DNA from: Bacteroidales bacterium
Lineage (GTDB): Bacteria; Bacteroidota; Bacteroidia; Bacteroidales; VadinHA17
NCBI GenBank assembly: GCA_021371855.1
Contig: JAJFVL010000018.1
Location: 513,277 to 577,276 of the forward strand
DNA: 64,000 nucleotides
Reading direction: 5' to 3'
In this document: positions 1 to 9,919 of the stretch, piece by piece
How positions within the stretch are numbered: position 1 is the first letter of the stretch
Layout: each line of letters starts with the position of its first letter
Notes under the pieces: generated by a model
Seen by the model: the letters and a program-made list of their open reading frames with translations, nothing else
Told to the model about the DNA's origin: nothing
The model's database searches: none
Made by a program: the position numbers and the translations under genes

Positions 1-2
1 TC

Positions 3-215
3 GATCAGGGGACAAATTCGTACGTGGAAAAACTTACTGCAATGATCGATGTGGCAAAAGTGAATACCATTACCGTAATGATGATGGAAGTTCCCTGTTG
101 TGGTGGATTGCTGGAAATGGTAAAAGCTGCACAAGCTAATGCATCCAGAAAGGTTCCTGTTAAAAAGATTATAGCCGGGATCAATGGTGAAGTCCTTCAG
201 GAAGAATGGATTTAA
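3..215 (+). CDS. C-terminal fragment of an iron-sulfur (4Fe-4S) protein
   Basis: The gene runs off the left edge; the frame is open from base 3 and ends in TAA at 213-215, leaving about 70 residues. The fragment reads DQGTNSYVEKL and then a stretch with the motif VPCCGGL, ending GEVLQEEWI. I recall this tail from small ferredoxin-like proteins of anaerobes in which two 4Fe-4S clusters precede it, but the cluster cysteines themselves lie outside the window. Function is therefore inferred only from the tail. It lies on the same strand as the activase downstream, which itself needs reduced iron-sulfur clusters, but the 220 bp between them are mostly repeat, so no operon can be claimed. Confidence 0.55.
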   Translation, partial: DQGTNSYVEKLTAMIDVAKVNTITVMMMEVPCCGGLLEMVKAAQANASRKVPVKKIIAGINGEVLQEEWI

Positions 216-216
216 C

Positions 217-344
217 GGCACAAAGGCGCAAGGGCACAAAGGCGCAAAGGCGCAAAGGCACAAAGGCGCAAGGGCACAAGGGCACAAAGGCGCAAAGGCG
301 CAAAGGCACAAAGGCGTAAAGGCACAAAGGCGAAAAGGCACAAC
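217..344. repeat. Octamer tandem repeat, 16 units
   Basis: Sixteen uninterrupted 8-bp units of the forms GGCACAAA, GGCGCAAA and GGCGCAAG start one base after the stop of the upstream gene. Substitutions fall mostly at unit positions 4 and 8, and the period never slips. The period is not a multiple of three, so an open frame across it (184-375) is not evidence of coding. A short pyrimidine stretch (CTTTCAA, CTTTCCA) follows at about 345-360. Confidence 0.95.
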
Positions 345-435
345 CTTTCAACTTTCCAACTTAAATAATAATTGATATTCACATGAAAATTTATTAAATT
401 TGATTTAACGCATTGTTATTGGAATATCTTTCTGT

Positions 436-3400
436 ATGAACTTTAATCCTCTGACTATGGGTAAAACATCATCTTCCGATTCTTCATACGGAAACATTAT
501 TTTCCTTGGCTTTGATATAGGTTCTGTATCACTTAATTCTGTTATAATTGATTCCGATAACAATATACTTGATGAGTATTATGATTATGTTCACGGTAAG
601 CCGTTTAATGTTCTTAAGGAGCGATTATCGTCCATCCTGAATAAATACCCCGGAAATGAAATAAACGGTATTGCTGTTACGGGATCAGGTGGCAAACTTG
701 CCACAGGGCTCATCGGCGGAGTATTTGTCAACGAAATTATTGCCCAGGCAACTTCAACAGGAATATTATATCCTGAAGCCAGAACAGTGATTGAGATAGG
801 TGGAGAAGACTCTAAACTGATCATTCTTGAAAAAGATCCTGAGAACGGACACCCGGGACTTGTTGATTTTGAAATGAACAGCATATGTGCAGCAGGGACA
901 GGTTCATTCCTTGACCAACAGGCCAGGAGGATTGGTGTCAATATTGAAAACGAGTTTGGAGCGATGGCATTAAAATCGGTTGATCCTCCCAGGATAGCCG
1001 GACGCTGCAGCGTATTTGCCAAGAGTGATATGATCCATCACCAGCAGATAGCCACTCCTTTACATGACATTGTAGCAGGATTATGTTTTGCTCTTGCAAG
1101 AAATTTCCGGAGCAATGTTGCCAGGAGCAAAGAAATAATAAAACCTGTTATCTTTTCAGGGGGAGTTGCTGCCAATGCCGGAATGGTGAGGGCATTCAGG
1201 GAGATACTAAACCTGGCTGACGGGGAACTGATAATATCACCTCATCATGCCGCCATGGGTGCAATAGGCGCCATCTACTATGCGCGCACCAATAATCTTA
1301 TAATGAATCACTTTGCAGGCACTTCAAAACTTGAAAAATATCTTTCAGAGTCAACCGAAAATTTTGCAAGTCTTCCCCCTTTGAAGGAATCTGAAGTTGA
1401 ATACAGAAAAGATGTCCATTTTATAAAAACCGGCAGGGATAAAACGTCTGTCTATCTGGGTCTGGATGTCGGATCACTCAGCACAAATGTTGTACTCATC
1501 GATGATAAGCACCATGTTGTTGCAAGACGTTACCTGCCGACGGCAGGAAAACCTCTTGAGGCTATCCAGAAAGGGATGTCTGAAATCTTTGACGAAACCG
1601 GAAATGATGTTATCGTTGTCGGTGCTGGAACCACCGGTTCCGGAAGATATCTGACAGGTGATTTTATCGGTGCCGACACCATCAGAAATGAGATCACAGC
1701 CCAGGCTACGGCAGCAATTGATTATGATCCTACAGTTGATACAATATTCGAGATCGGTGGACAGGATTCAAAATACATAAGCATTGAAAATGGCGTTGTT
1801 GTTGATTTTGAGATGAATAAGGTATGTGCTGCCGGTACAGGATCATTCCTTGAAGAGCAGGCAGAAAAGCTGAATATTAATATTGTTGAGGAGTTTGGCC
1901 GAATGGCACTGAGATCTGAAAATCCTGTGAAACTGGGTGACCGGTGTACAGTATTCATGGAATCAGACCTGAACTCATTTATGCAGAAGGGAGCAAAGAA
2001 TGAAAATCTTGTAGGGGGGCTCGCCTATTCTATCGTTTTTAACTATTTACAAAAGGTAGTCGGCGATCGCCGGATTGGTGATAAAATATTCTTCCAGGGT
2101 GGAGTAACTAACAATAAAGCAGTAGTTGCCGCATTTGAACAGGTCCTTGGTAAAAAGATCATTATCCCTCCCCACTTTGATGTTACAGGTGCAATAGGCG
2201 CTGCCATACTGGCAAAACGATCAATGGCAAAGAGGCAAAAAACCAGGTTCAAGGGTTTTGGCATACGGAATGTAGCTTATGATCTCAGCAGGTTTACCTG
2301 CAATGGCTGCGCAAACCATTGTGAAATTCGACGGGTAAAAATAGCAAATGAAGAGAAGTCTCTGTACTATGGAGGCCGATGTGAAAAGTATGAGACTGAC
2401 ACCCGGAAGAAAGTGCAGAATAATATCCCAAATCTTTTTGTCAAAAGGACAGAAATGCTCATGGAAGGTTTCACTGAAAACCAACGTTGGAGATCCACAT
2501 CAATAGGAATTCCCAGGGCATTAATGGTTTTTTACCAGCAATTTCCGTTCTGGAGAACATTTTTTGAACAACTCGGATTCACTGTGGTTCTTTCAAAAGA
2601 ATCAGACAAATCCCTGGTAACAAACTCATTAGAAACCATCACAACCGAAACATGTCTTCCTGTCGAGTTGATGCATGGCCATGTTATTGACCTTATTGAG
2701 AAAGATGTCGATTACATTTTTCTTCCTTTTATTGTCAATGGGAAAGAAACAGAAGGTAACAAAACATCAAATTGTAACTGCCCGTGGGTCCAGTCCTATC
2801 CTTTTATGGTAAAAGCTGCATTAAAAGGTAAAATTGAGGAATCGAAACTTCTGATTCCGACACTCCATTTCAGATTTTTTAAAAGAGCCCTGATCGGAGA
2901 GATGACGGAATTCTTTCACGACAAATTCGGTATCAGTAAGGAAGAGATAAGGAAAGCAGTATACAATGCCGATAAGGTCCAGACTTCATTTGAAAAACGG
3001 CTTATAAGCTATGGCAAGGGCGTGCTTGGTTCAATTCCGGAAAACTGTCGTCCTGTGGTATTGCTGGGAAAACCTTATAACAGTTCAGATCCCCATCTCA
3101 ATCTTGGACTGACCGAGAAGCTGATAAGCCAGAATGTGATGCCGATTCCTCTCGATATGCTTGATCTCTCATCGTACAATATTTTCGGCAACTACCGGAA
3201 CATGTACTGGCCCAACGGACAAAAAATTATAGCGGCTGCCCAGATGGTAGCAAAGGATGATAAACTGCATGCCGTTTACATCAGTAACTTCCGCTGCGGA
3301 CCCGATTCGTTTATCTGGCATTATGTTACTGAAGAGCTGAAAGGTAAGCCATTCCTTAATCTCGAAGTGGATGAACACTCGGCCGATGCTGGTATGATAA

Positions 3401-4698
3401 CCCGCATCGAAGCTTTTCTCGACAGTCTTTCAGGTGCTGAAAAAAACAGAAAGAAAGATATTAAGATCTTCAGACCGCGTCCTGGTCCCTCTTCACCACA
3501 AAAAGACAGGGTATTGTATTTCCCGTATATGAACGACAACGCTTATCTGGTGTCTGCAGCTGCCCGCAGTTGCGGGATTCTGTCTGAAGTGCTCCCTAAA
3601 CAGGATGAAGAAGATCTGGCCATCGGAAGGAAATACACCTCATCAAAAGAGTGCTTTCCAATGATCTGTACCACAGGAAGTTTTCTCAAAAAGCTTATGG
3701 AACCCGGCGCCGATCCTTCAAAAATGAGTTTTTTCATGCCCGATCATAACGGTCCCTGCCGGTTTGGCCAGTATAACCAGTTTCACAGGATCCTTTTTGA
3801 CCGGCTCGGCTTTCATGAAGCAGAGCTAATTACTCCCTCGAATGATACATCCTATGAAGATATTGCAGGCGAACATGGACAAAAATTCAGAATTAATGCA
3901 TGGAAAGGATTTGTTGTCTGCGATTACCTGAGAAAAATTTACCGTGAAACCCGGCCTTACGAAATCAATAAAGGAGATTCTGATAAGCTCTACATGAGCT
4001 CTCTGACACGGCTTGAAAAATGTATTGAGAATGGGTCTAAAGGCCTGCATAGGGAACTGACTGAGATCGTTTCAGATTTTATGGCGGTAAAAGTCAATAA
4101 GGATCACCGGAAACCAGTCGTTGCAATCATCGGAGAGATATTTATGCGCGACAATGCAGGTTGTAACGGAAATATCGCAAACAGGCTCGAAGATCTTGGA
4201 GTTGAAGTGGTTATCACTCCGTTCTCTGAATGGTTAACCTATTCTACTTATCGCTTTGCACGCGACAGCAGGTGGAAAAATGATAGTAAGGGCATTCTTA
4301 AATCAAAAATCCAGGATATCGGACAGGAGGTAATTGCTGCCTCCCTGCTCCGCGGTATCAAAAAATTCACCGATCATGAAAAAGATGTTTCACTTCACGA
4401 TATGCTTAGTCTTTGTAATAAATATGTGAGCCGGTTTTATGACGGTGATCCTCCGATAGCAATGGGTACATCAGTGGCTCTTGCAAGGAGAGGTGTTTCC
4501 GGCTTTGCAGCCATCCTTCCATTTACCTGCATGCCCGGAACCCTTATTGCTTCACTGAGCGATTCATTCAGAAAGGAGAATAATAATATTCCCTTTATTA
4601 ATATTGCCTATGATGGTCAGGATTCTGTCTCTCTCGATACCAGATTACAGGCTTTTATCTTCCAGGTAAAGGAATATGCTATAACTGCTCTACATTAA
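436..4698 (+). CDS. Fused 2-hydroxyacyl-CoA dehydratase activase (two BadF/BcrA ATPase domains plus HgdB-like region)
   Basis: This 1420-residue protein has two tandem ASKHA-type ATPase domains (about 20-300 and 340-600). Each contains an FDIGS- or LDVGS-type phosphate loop and a CAAGTGSFL motif, whose cysteines (C151 and C464) mark the 4Fe-4S ligand position of dehydratase activators. A cysteine cluster follows (CNGCANHC, about 622-630), then a DUF2229-like region and a C-terminal part resembling a dehydratase subunit. Family members couple ATP hydrolysis to one-electron transfer onto a radical dehydratase; the fused giant form is common in anaerobes and its substrate is usually unknown. No separate dehydratase subunits are nearby. 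The start could be ATG 436 or ATG 457; neither has a clear ribosome site. Its 3' end overlaps pdxB tail to tail by 20 bp. Confidence 0.88.
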   Translation: MNFNPLTMGKTSSSDSSYGNIIFLGFDIGSVSLNSVIIDSDNNILDEYYDYVHGKPFNVLKERLSSILNKYPGNEINGIAVTGSGGKLATGLIGGVFVNEIIAQATSTGILYPEARTVIEIGGEDSKLIILEKDPENGHPGLVDFEMNSICAAGTGSFLDQQARRIGVNIENEFGAMALKSVDPPRIAGRCSVFAKSDMIHHQQIATPLHDIVAGLCFALARNFRSNVARSKEIIKPVIFSGGVAANAGMVRAFREILNLADGELIISPHHAAMGAIGAIYYARTNNLIMNHFAGTSKLEKYLSESTENFASLPPLKESEVEYRKDVHFIKTGRDKTSVYLGLDVGSLSTNVVLIDDKHHVVARRYLPTAGKPLEAIQKGMSEIFDETGNDVIVVGAGTTGSGRYLTGDFIGADTIRNEITAQATAAIDYDPTVDTIFEIGGQDSKYISIENGVVVDFEMNKVCAAGTGSFLEEQAEKLNINIVEEFGRMALRSENPVKLGDRCTVFMESDLNSFMQKGAKNENLVGGLAYSIVFNYLQKVVGDRRIGDKIFFQGGVTNNKAVVAAFEQVLGKKIIIPPHFDVTGAIGAAILAKRSMAKRQKTRFKGFGIRNVAYDLSRFTCNGCANHCEIRRVKIANEEKSLYYGGRCEKYETDTRKKVQNNIPNLFVKRTEMLMEGFTENQRWRSTSIGIPRALMVFYQQFPFWRTFFEQLGFTVVLSKESDKSLVTNSLETITTETCLPVELMHGHVIDLIEKDVDYIFLPFIVNGKETEGNKTSNCNCPWVQSYPFMVKAALKGKIEESKLLIPTLHFRFFKRALIGEMTEFFHDKFGISKEEIRKAVYNADKVQTSFEKRLISYGKGVLGSIPENCRPVVLLGKPYNSSDPHLNLGLTEKLISQNVMPIPLDMLDLSSYNIFGNYRNMYWPNGQKIIAAAQMVAKDDKLHAVYISNFRCGPDSFIWHYVTEELKGKPFLNLEVDEHSADAGMITRIEAFLDSLSGAEKNRKKDIKIFRPRPGPSSPQKDRVLYFPYMNDNAYLVSAAARSCGILSEVLPKQDEEDLAIGRKYTSSKECFPMICTTGSFLKKLMEPGADPSKMSFFMPDHNGPCRFGQYNQFHRILFDRLGFHEAELITPSNDTSYEDIAGEHGQKFRINAWKGFVVCDYLRKIYRETRPYEINKGDSDKLYMSSLTRLEKCIENGSKGLHRELTEIVSDFMAVKVNKDHRKPVVAIIGEIFMRDNAGCNGNIANRLEDLGVEVVITPFSEWLTYSTYRFARDSRWKNDSKGILKSKIQDIGQEVIAASLLRGIKKFTDHEKDVSLHDMLSLCNKYVSRFYDGDPPIAMGTSVALARRGVSGFAAILPFTCMPGTLIASLSDSFRKENNNIPFINIAYDGQDSVSLDTRLQAFIFQVKEYAITALH

Positions 4699-5812
4699 AT
4701 CCAAGTTTGGCAAGAATGTTTTTAGAATTTCCCGAACAATTCTTTAGGTTCACAGAGAAAGAAGGGAACTCCCTTCTTATCGGATAGCTGCCCCTCAGTT
4801 TTTCGAAATCCGATGGAGAATTACGCAGTTTATTATCGTCTGAGCTGATGTCGTAAGTATGCATAACAGCTTCCCATATTACATCTTCATCCGATTTCCC
4901 TTTCCCGTCTATTGAAAAAACAGGTTCAGAAGGAAGAGGTACATTACCTGCATGCCAGTTTTTCAGGGGAAGATCGAAATATTCGCTTAAAGCATTCACT
5001 GCCATTGAAGTACCATTTGCCTTGCCGTCAGTTGAATACCCCGCAATATGAGGAGTAGCAAGAAAGAGTTTTTCCATGAGTTGGAAATCAATAGCCGGTT
5101 CGTTTTCCCAGACATCCAACACAGCCCCGGAAATTATTCCTGCAGAAAGAAAAGTTTTCAGGGCATTATTATCAACAACTTCTCCACGCGATGAATTTAT
5201 AAGCCAGCCTCCTTTTTTTATCTTCTTCATTGTCTGCTCATTAACAAGATGCCACGTCTTATCATCACCTGTCATATTAAGTGGAACATGGAATGTAATG
5301 ATATCAGCTTCACTGAGTACGGTATCAAAGTCCGTGAAATGGCTTTTGCCTTCTCTCCTTGCTCTGGGCGGATCATTAAGCAACAGTTTCATCCCCAGTG
5401 TTTCAGCAAGTTTTTCAACTTTCGAACCCACATTACCTACACCAATTATTCCCAAAGTCTTGTCTTTCAGTACAAATTTATTTCCGGCAGCTATTCTCAA
5501 CATGGCTGATGCAATATACTGCATAACGGAAGAGGAATTACAACCCGGAGCATTGGTCCAGGTAATTCCTCTGCTGTTGCAATATTGAGTATCAATGTGG
5601 TCATAACCAATGGTGGCAGTGGCTATAAATTTAACTGATGTTTTATTTAAAAGTGCTTCATTACATCTGGTTCTGGTCCGTATAATCAATGCATCCGCCT
5701 TTTGCAATACATTATTATCTATCTTGTTTCCAGGCAAATAAACAACATTTGCATAGGGTTCGAGTACACCTTTAAGGAATGGAATCTTATCATCTGAAAC
5801 AATTGTGATCAT
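4679..5812 (-). CDS. pdxB: Erythronate-4-phosphate dehydrogenase
   Basis: This 377-residue D-isomer 2-hydroxyacid dehydrogenase has the PdxB architecture: an N-terminal catalytic half-domain with the motif ATATIGYDHID, a Rossmann fold with GIIGVGNVGSK, the catalytic Arg in NSSRGEVVDN, the catalytic His in TPHIAGYS, and a C-terminal PdxB dimerisation extension that plain 2-hydroxyacid dehydrogenases lack. It oxidises 4-phospho-D-erythronate in the DXP-independent branch of pyridoxal 5'-phosphate synthesis. ATG at 5812 fits the family N-terminus. It converges on the activase with a 20-bp overlap of the two 3' ends. No other pdx gene is in the window. Confidence 0.92.
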   Translation of the reverse strand: MITIVSDDKIPFLKGVLEPYANVVYLPGNKIDNNVLQKADALIIRTRTRCNEALLNKTSVKFIATATIGYDHIDTQYCNSRGITWTNAPGCNSSSVMQYIASAMLRIAAGNKFVLKDKTLGIIGVGNVGSKVEKLAETLGMKLLLNDPPRARREGKSHFTDFDTVLSEADIITFHVPLNMTGDDKTWHLVNEQTMKKIKKGGWLINSSRGEVVDNNALKTFLSAGIISGAVLDVWENEPAIDFQLMEKLFLATPHIAGYSTDGKANGTSMAVNALSEYFDLPLKNWHAGNVPLPSEPVFSIDGKGKSDEDVIWEAVMHTYDISSDDNKLRNSPSDFEKLRGSYPIRREFPSFSVNLKNCSGNSKNILAKLGFNVEQL

Positions 5813-6014
5813 TTCTGCTTTAAATTTTATGAATTATTTTACATTAATTTTTCAATTTATAAAAACCAATACAATAATAAGACAATTTTTACATTTCTGA
5901 TTGCCAATTTTTTCCCAGCTAAAAATATGTAATTAATTAATTAGTAATGAACTATTTAAATTCATAAATTTGTGTTTCATATCGTCTAATCTTTAACCTT
6001 TAAAATAGATATAT

Positions 6015-6914
6015 ATGAAAACCATTTTACTGTTCGTTTTTCTGATAATTGTATCAATTATCAGTGTTGAAGCCCAAAAACCTATTGGAATCTCCCAGGA
6101 CAGCCTTAAATTTGGTAAAAGTATTATACCTGGATTGGTTGTGACCATCCCGGAAGTGAACTATGAGAAAACTCTGAAAAACTGGATTAAAGAGCTGCAA
6201 TCAGGTACAAAATCCTCAGTAGTTACCGAGAATAGTGAAATGTCAATATTCGGAGCCAGACTGAAAGATATCACTTCAACTCCTTTAAACATCTACAGCA
6301 CTATGAAGAATGAGGACACCCTGGTACGCCTGTCTGTTTCGTTTGAGCTAAAAAAAGATCAGTACCTCGGAGATGAAGCATTCCAGTCTGAACTTTCTAA
6401 GGCTAAACTTTATTTATCGGACTTTGCAAAAGACCAGTACATAGATGCGGTCAAAGGACAAGTAAAGGATGAAGAAGATAAACTGAGTAAAATAGAAAAA
6501 GAGATCGAATCGTTGAAAAGAGAGGAAGCTCGCCTTGAAAAATCAATATTAAAAAGCAGAGAAGAAATTATCCTTGAAAAAGACAAAATTATAGTATATA
6601 ACAACAACCTGGCATCTGTTTCTGCTTCCATTATCGAGCAGAATAATCAACTACTCACAATGGAATCAGGTACACAGAGGGAGGAAAAGGAAAAATATAT
6701 CAAAGGTCTTGAGAAGGATAAGAAGAGCATACTTAAGTCGATAAGTTCCTCTGAAGACAAGATCAATGATGCAAATAAAACAATTGATAATGCAAACAGG
6801 GAACTTCCAAACAACAACCTGGCAAAACAAAATTTTCAAAGCCAGTATGATATTCAGCAAGCTGTTGTGGGACAATTCAATGACAAGCTGGAAAAAATTA
6901 AGGCTTATAAATGA
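6015..6914 (+). CDS. Secreted or periplasmic coiled-coil protein, unrecognised
   Basis: The protein has 299 residues. Residues 1-21 form a clean Sec signal peptide ending VEA before QKP. Residues 22 to about 135 look like a small mixed alpha/beta domain (SIFGARLKDIT, DTLVRLSVSFEL), and about 140-299 is a long charged coiled coil rich in Lys and Glu with two helical arms. I do not recognise the family. It is single-gene and flanked by AT-rich DNA (5813-6014) and an unrelated minus-strand gene. An envelope structural or lipid-binding role would be a guess. Confidence 0.75.
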   Translation: MKTILLFVFLIIVSIISVEAQKPIGISQDSLKFGKSIIPGLVVTIPEVNYEKTLKNWIKELQSGTKSSVVTENSEMSIFGARLKDITSTPLNIYSTMKNEDTLVRLSVSFELKKDQYLGDEAFQSELSKAKLYLSDFAKDQYIDAVKGQVKDEEDKLSKIEKEIESLKREEARLEKSILKSREEIILEKDKIIVYNNNLASVSASIIEQNNQLLTMESGTQREEKEKYIKGLEKDKKSILKSISSSEDKINDANKTIDNANRELPNNNLAKQNFQSQYDIQQAVVGQFNDKLEKIKAYK

Positions 6915-7029
6915 TTACCAGGAACACTGATTTCCACAGAGTTAATCCGGAGCAATACTTTTACTGAGAACTCCGCGCATGTCATTGATTTACTACAAAT
7001 TACTCCGTGCTTAAATAAGTATAAAATTT

Positions 7030-9204
7030 CTATTCGATTAAGGTCATCTCATTAAGAAGGTATCCGGCTCCCGCAAATTTGTCTATGATAAAAAGTGCAT
7101 ATCTTATATCGAGACTAATATTCCGGCTCTGATCGGGATTAAATGCCATGTCGCTGGCAACACCTTCCCAGGCCCTGTCGAAATTGACACCGATAAGCTG
7201 GCCTTCGGCATTAATAACCGGACTCCCTGAATTGCCTCCTGTTGTGTGATTATCAGCAATAAAGCAGACCGGCACTTCACCATTTTGTGTATAACGACCA
7301 AAATCTTTTGTCTTGTACAATTCCTTAAGTTTATCAGGAACATCATAATCATAAATTTCAGGATTATCTTTTTCCATTATCCCTTTTAGTGTTGTATAAT
7401 GGGTAAAACAGACAGCATCTTTTGAAAAGTAACCTTTAACGTTTCCATAAGCTACCCGTAATGTCAGATTTGCATCAGGATAAAAGACTTTCCCTTTATC
7501 AAATTCCATCTGTAATGTCATATAATCCTGGTTCAGTTTTGTTATACCGGCATTTATGCGTTCCAGCTCCGGGCTGACAATAACCGACAGAAAATCGCTT
7601 GCATTCACTGAAAGAAGATAGAATGGATCCTTAGTTAATTTCCTGACACCCGATGCATTAAACTTCTCAATGAAACCGGTAAAACGTACTTCGTCAGTAA
7701 AAACCGATTTTTCATAGAGTTTATCGACTACAGATAAAAAATCGCCGCCGCATGAATTCCTTAGTTTTATATACTCAGATGCCTGCCATTTCCGGTCAAG
7801 TTTCTCACCATACAGCGTCATAACAGCGACAAATAGTTTCTTATCCGTCGCCTTATCGAAATTTTTAAAAAAGCCCTTTCCGCTATTGATCAGTCTGGTC
7901 TTCATGGCTTTTATCTCTTCCTCACCGGCATTGCGGTTAACAAGTTCGACCAGAGGCCTGATGTTTCGTGCAAAGCCGACAGCTTCAGCCCCATTGGCAA
8001 AGAAGACCTCGTTGGTAAAGCTGTTAACAATATTATATTCACCGAGTTTCGAGTATAGTTCCTTGTATTGCGGCAAAATGTTACCATATTTTGTTTTACG
8101 CTCCATATCTGCATTGATCCAGGCTGTCAACCTGTTCTCAAATTCATTTTTCTTTTCAATGGTCCCCATTTTTTCCAATCCCTGATTTTCACCAATCCAT
8201 TTCTTCCACGAGTTGGCCATACCAGTTTTCTTTGATGAGTATTGTATCCTCAGGAGAGGATCAGAATTGATTGCCGCCTCCATAATTTCAATCTTTTTTG
8301 TTCTGATATCAATCATTTTGGGATTATAATAGTTCTTCACCATGTCGACATGATAAGATGGAACATATTCTGATGTTTTTCCCGGATAACCAAAAACCAT
8401 TGTAAAATCTCCCTCTTTATACCCTTTCAGAGATATCGGGAAATGGTAAACCGGTTTATACGGAATGTTATCATCAGAGACATCAGCAGGTTTATTGTTT
8501 TTGTCAGCATATATCCTGAAAAGAGAAAAGTCGCCCGTATGGCGTGGCCAAACCCAGTTATCTGTCTCCCCACCAAATTTCCCGATCGAAGAAGGAGGAG
8601 CTCCCACAAGCCGGATATCGCTGAATATCTCGTTTACAAAAAGGAAATACTGTTTACCCATATAAAAAGGCCGTACAAAAGCTGAATAACCCGTACCTTC
8701 AGCAGCATTTTTCTGTATCGAAATGATATTCGAATTTATAAGGCTATCCCGTTTTGCTCCAACCATTTCACCAGTCACCCCTTTCATCACATCCCCGGTA
8801 ACATCTTCCATCCTTTTCAGAAATGTGACAGAAAGACCCGGACATCTCAATTCTTCTTCGTGCGACATTGCCCAGAATCCATCTGTCAGATAATCATGTT
8901 CAAGAGTCGTATTTCTCAGTATCTGACTATAACCGCAATGATGATTTGTTATCAGCAACCCTTCAGAAGAGATGACTTCCCCGGTGCAGCCACTTCCAAA
9001 AAGGACTACTGCATCTTTCATACATGCTTTGTTTACACTGTATATATCTTCAGCTGTCAGTTTAAATCCTTTCTCCTGCATCAGCTTAATATTATATTTT
9101 TCGATCAGAAGAGGGATCCACATTCCTTCGTCGGCCCTAATGACCGGAGTCATTAATGCAGTACATAACAATAACAGTAACAATATTAATATCTTAATTT
9201 TCAT
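7030..9204 (-). CDS. S46-family dipeptidyl-peptidase, DPP11 type (Asp/Glu-specific)
   Basis: This 724-residue exported serine peptidase starts with a signal peptide (1-24, ending RADEG). The triad is visible: H89 in TNHHCGY, D225 in RHTGDFS and S659 in GGNSGSPV. In S46 enzymes the residue 18 positions after the catalytic Ser sets specificity: Gly in DPP7 (hydrophobic P1), Arg in DPP11 (acidic P1). Here it is R677 in NFDRAWEG, so DPP11-type release of N-terminal dipeptides with Asp or Glu is expected. The enzyme should act in the periplasm on imported oligopeptides. It is monocistronic. The family is characteristic of asaccharolytic or proteolytic Bacteroidota. Confidence 0.93.
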   Translation of the reverse strand: MKIKILILLLLLLCTALMTPVIRADEGMWIPLLIEKYNIKLMQEKGFKLTAEDIYSVNKACMKDAVVLFGSGCTGEVISSEGLLITNHHCGYSQILRNTTLEHDYLTDGFWAMSHEEELRCPGLSVTFLKRMEDVTGDVMKGVTGEMVGAKRDSLINSNIISIQKNAAEGTGYSAFVRPFYMGKQYFLFVNEIFSDIRLVGAPPSSIGKFGGETDNWVWPRHTGDFSLFRIYADKNNKPADVSDDNIPYKPVYHFPISLKGYKEGDFTMVFGYPGKTSEYVPSYHVDMVKNYYNPKMIDIRTKKIEIMEAAINSDPLLRIQYSSKKTGMANSWKKWIGENQGLEKMGTIEKKNEFENRLTAWINADMERKTKYGNILPQYKELYSKLGEYNIVNSFTNEVFFANGAEAVGFARNIRPLVELVNRNAGEEEIKAMKTRLINSGKGFFKNFDKATDKKLFVAVMTLYGEKLDRKWQASEYIKLRNSCGGDFLSVVDKLYEKSVFTDEVRFTGFIEKFNASGVRKLTKDPFYLLSVNASDFLSVIVSPELERINAGITKLNQDYMTLQMEFDKGKVFYPDANLTLRVAYGNVKGYFSKDAVCFTHYTTLKGIMEKDNPEIYDYDVPDKLKELYKTKDFGRYTQNGEVPVCFIADNHTTGGNSGSPVINAEGQLIGVNFDRAWEGVASDMAFNPDQSRNISLDIRYALFIIDKFAGAGYLLNEMTLIE

Positions 9205-9293
9205 TCCGGATTTATTTTCAATTTTTTCTTTCTTATAATCTTTTATAAATTTTAACCAAGTTAAATTTGTTCATATGGCAATAAATGTTAATC

Positions 9294-9328
9294 CGCCTTC
9301 TGCCCCCTGCCTTCCGCCTTCCTTATTC
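9294..9328. repeat. Short heptamer repeat
   Basis: Five in-phase 7-bp units (CGCCTTC, TGCCCCC, TGCCTTC, CGCCTTC, CTTATTC) sit just 3' of the maf gene on the plus strand. On the minus strand they read as the GAAGGCG type seen at 45.7 and 46.7 kb. Confidence 0.7.
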
Positions 9329-9329
9329 C

Positions 9330-9917
9330 CTACTGAACAAAGTTCTGAAGTTCCCTATACAGTCGCTGTACCGGTAATCCTACAACATTAAAATACGAAC
9401 CTTCTATATTACTGCATGCAGCAATTCCAATCCATTCCTGAATACCATATGCACCGGCTTTATCATAAGGTTTGTATTTATCAACATAAAAATTTATCTC
9501 CTCAGTTGAAAGTGCTTCGAAAGTTACTTTTGTTGATTCAGAAAAAATTTTTTCTTTATCAGATGAAAGCAGACACACTCCTGTAATTACTTCATGAGTA
9601 TTGCCCGAAATTTCCCTGAGTATCCTGACTGCATCTTCAAAATCGACGGGCTTCCCAAGAACTTTATTATTACACCAGACAATTGTATCAGCTGTAATAA
9701 CAATCTCATTATCTGATATTTCATTTCTAAAACGAATTGCTTTCCCATATGCAACATGCCTGGCGATTTCTTCACCTGTAAGATCTTCCGGATATGTTTC
9801 AGGATATTCTTTTATAACAACATCAAACTCAAGACCCAGTTCATGAAGCAGATGCTGCCTTCGTGGCGAATGTGAAGCAAGTATTATCCTGTAATTTTTC
9901 AGATTTTCAATCAGCAT
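9330..9917 (-). CDS. maf: Maf-family nucleoside triphosphate pyrophosphatase
   Basis: At 195 residues this is a normal-length Maf protein. It shows the N-terminal nucleotide loop SHSPRR (15-20), the TADTIVWCNNKVLGKP segment with the catalytic Asp, and the ITGVCLL strand. Maf enzymes hydrolyse non-canonical or dTTP/UTP-type nucleotides to monophosphates, acting in the cytoplasm as house-cleaning enzymes. It is the last gene of a minus-strand group with the UbiA-like gene (2-bp gap), the KdsC-like gene and the DUF2520 gene. I cannot tell YhdE-like from YceF-like specificity with certainty. Confidence 0.9.
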   Translation of the reverse strand: MLIENLKNYRIILASHSPRRQHLLHELGLEFDVVIKEYPETYPEDLTGEEIARHVAYGKAIRFRNEISDNEIVITADTIVWCNNKVLGKPVDFEDAVRILREISGNTHEVITGVCLLSSDKEKIFSESTKVTFEALSTEEINFYVDKYKPYDKAGAYGIQEWIGIAACSNIEGSYFNVVGLPVQRLYRELQNFVQ

Positions 9918-9919
9918 GG

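Noticed and set aside
184..375. Lys/Gly-rich 63-codon frame
   Set aside because: It is read through the octamer array, so its KAQRHKGA pattern only reflects the repeat.
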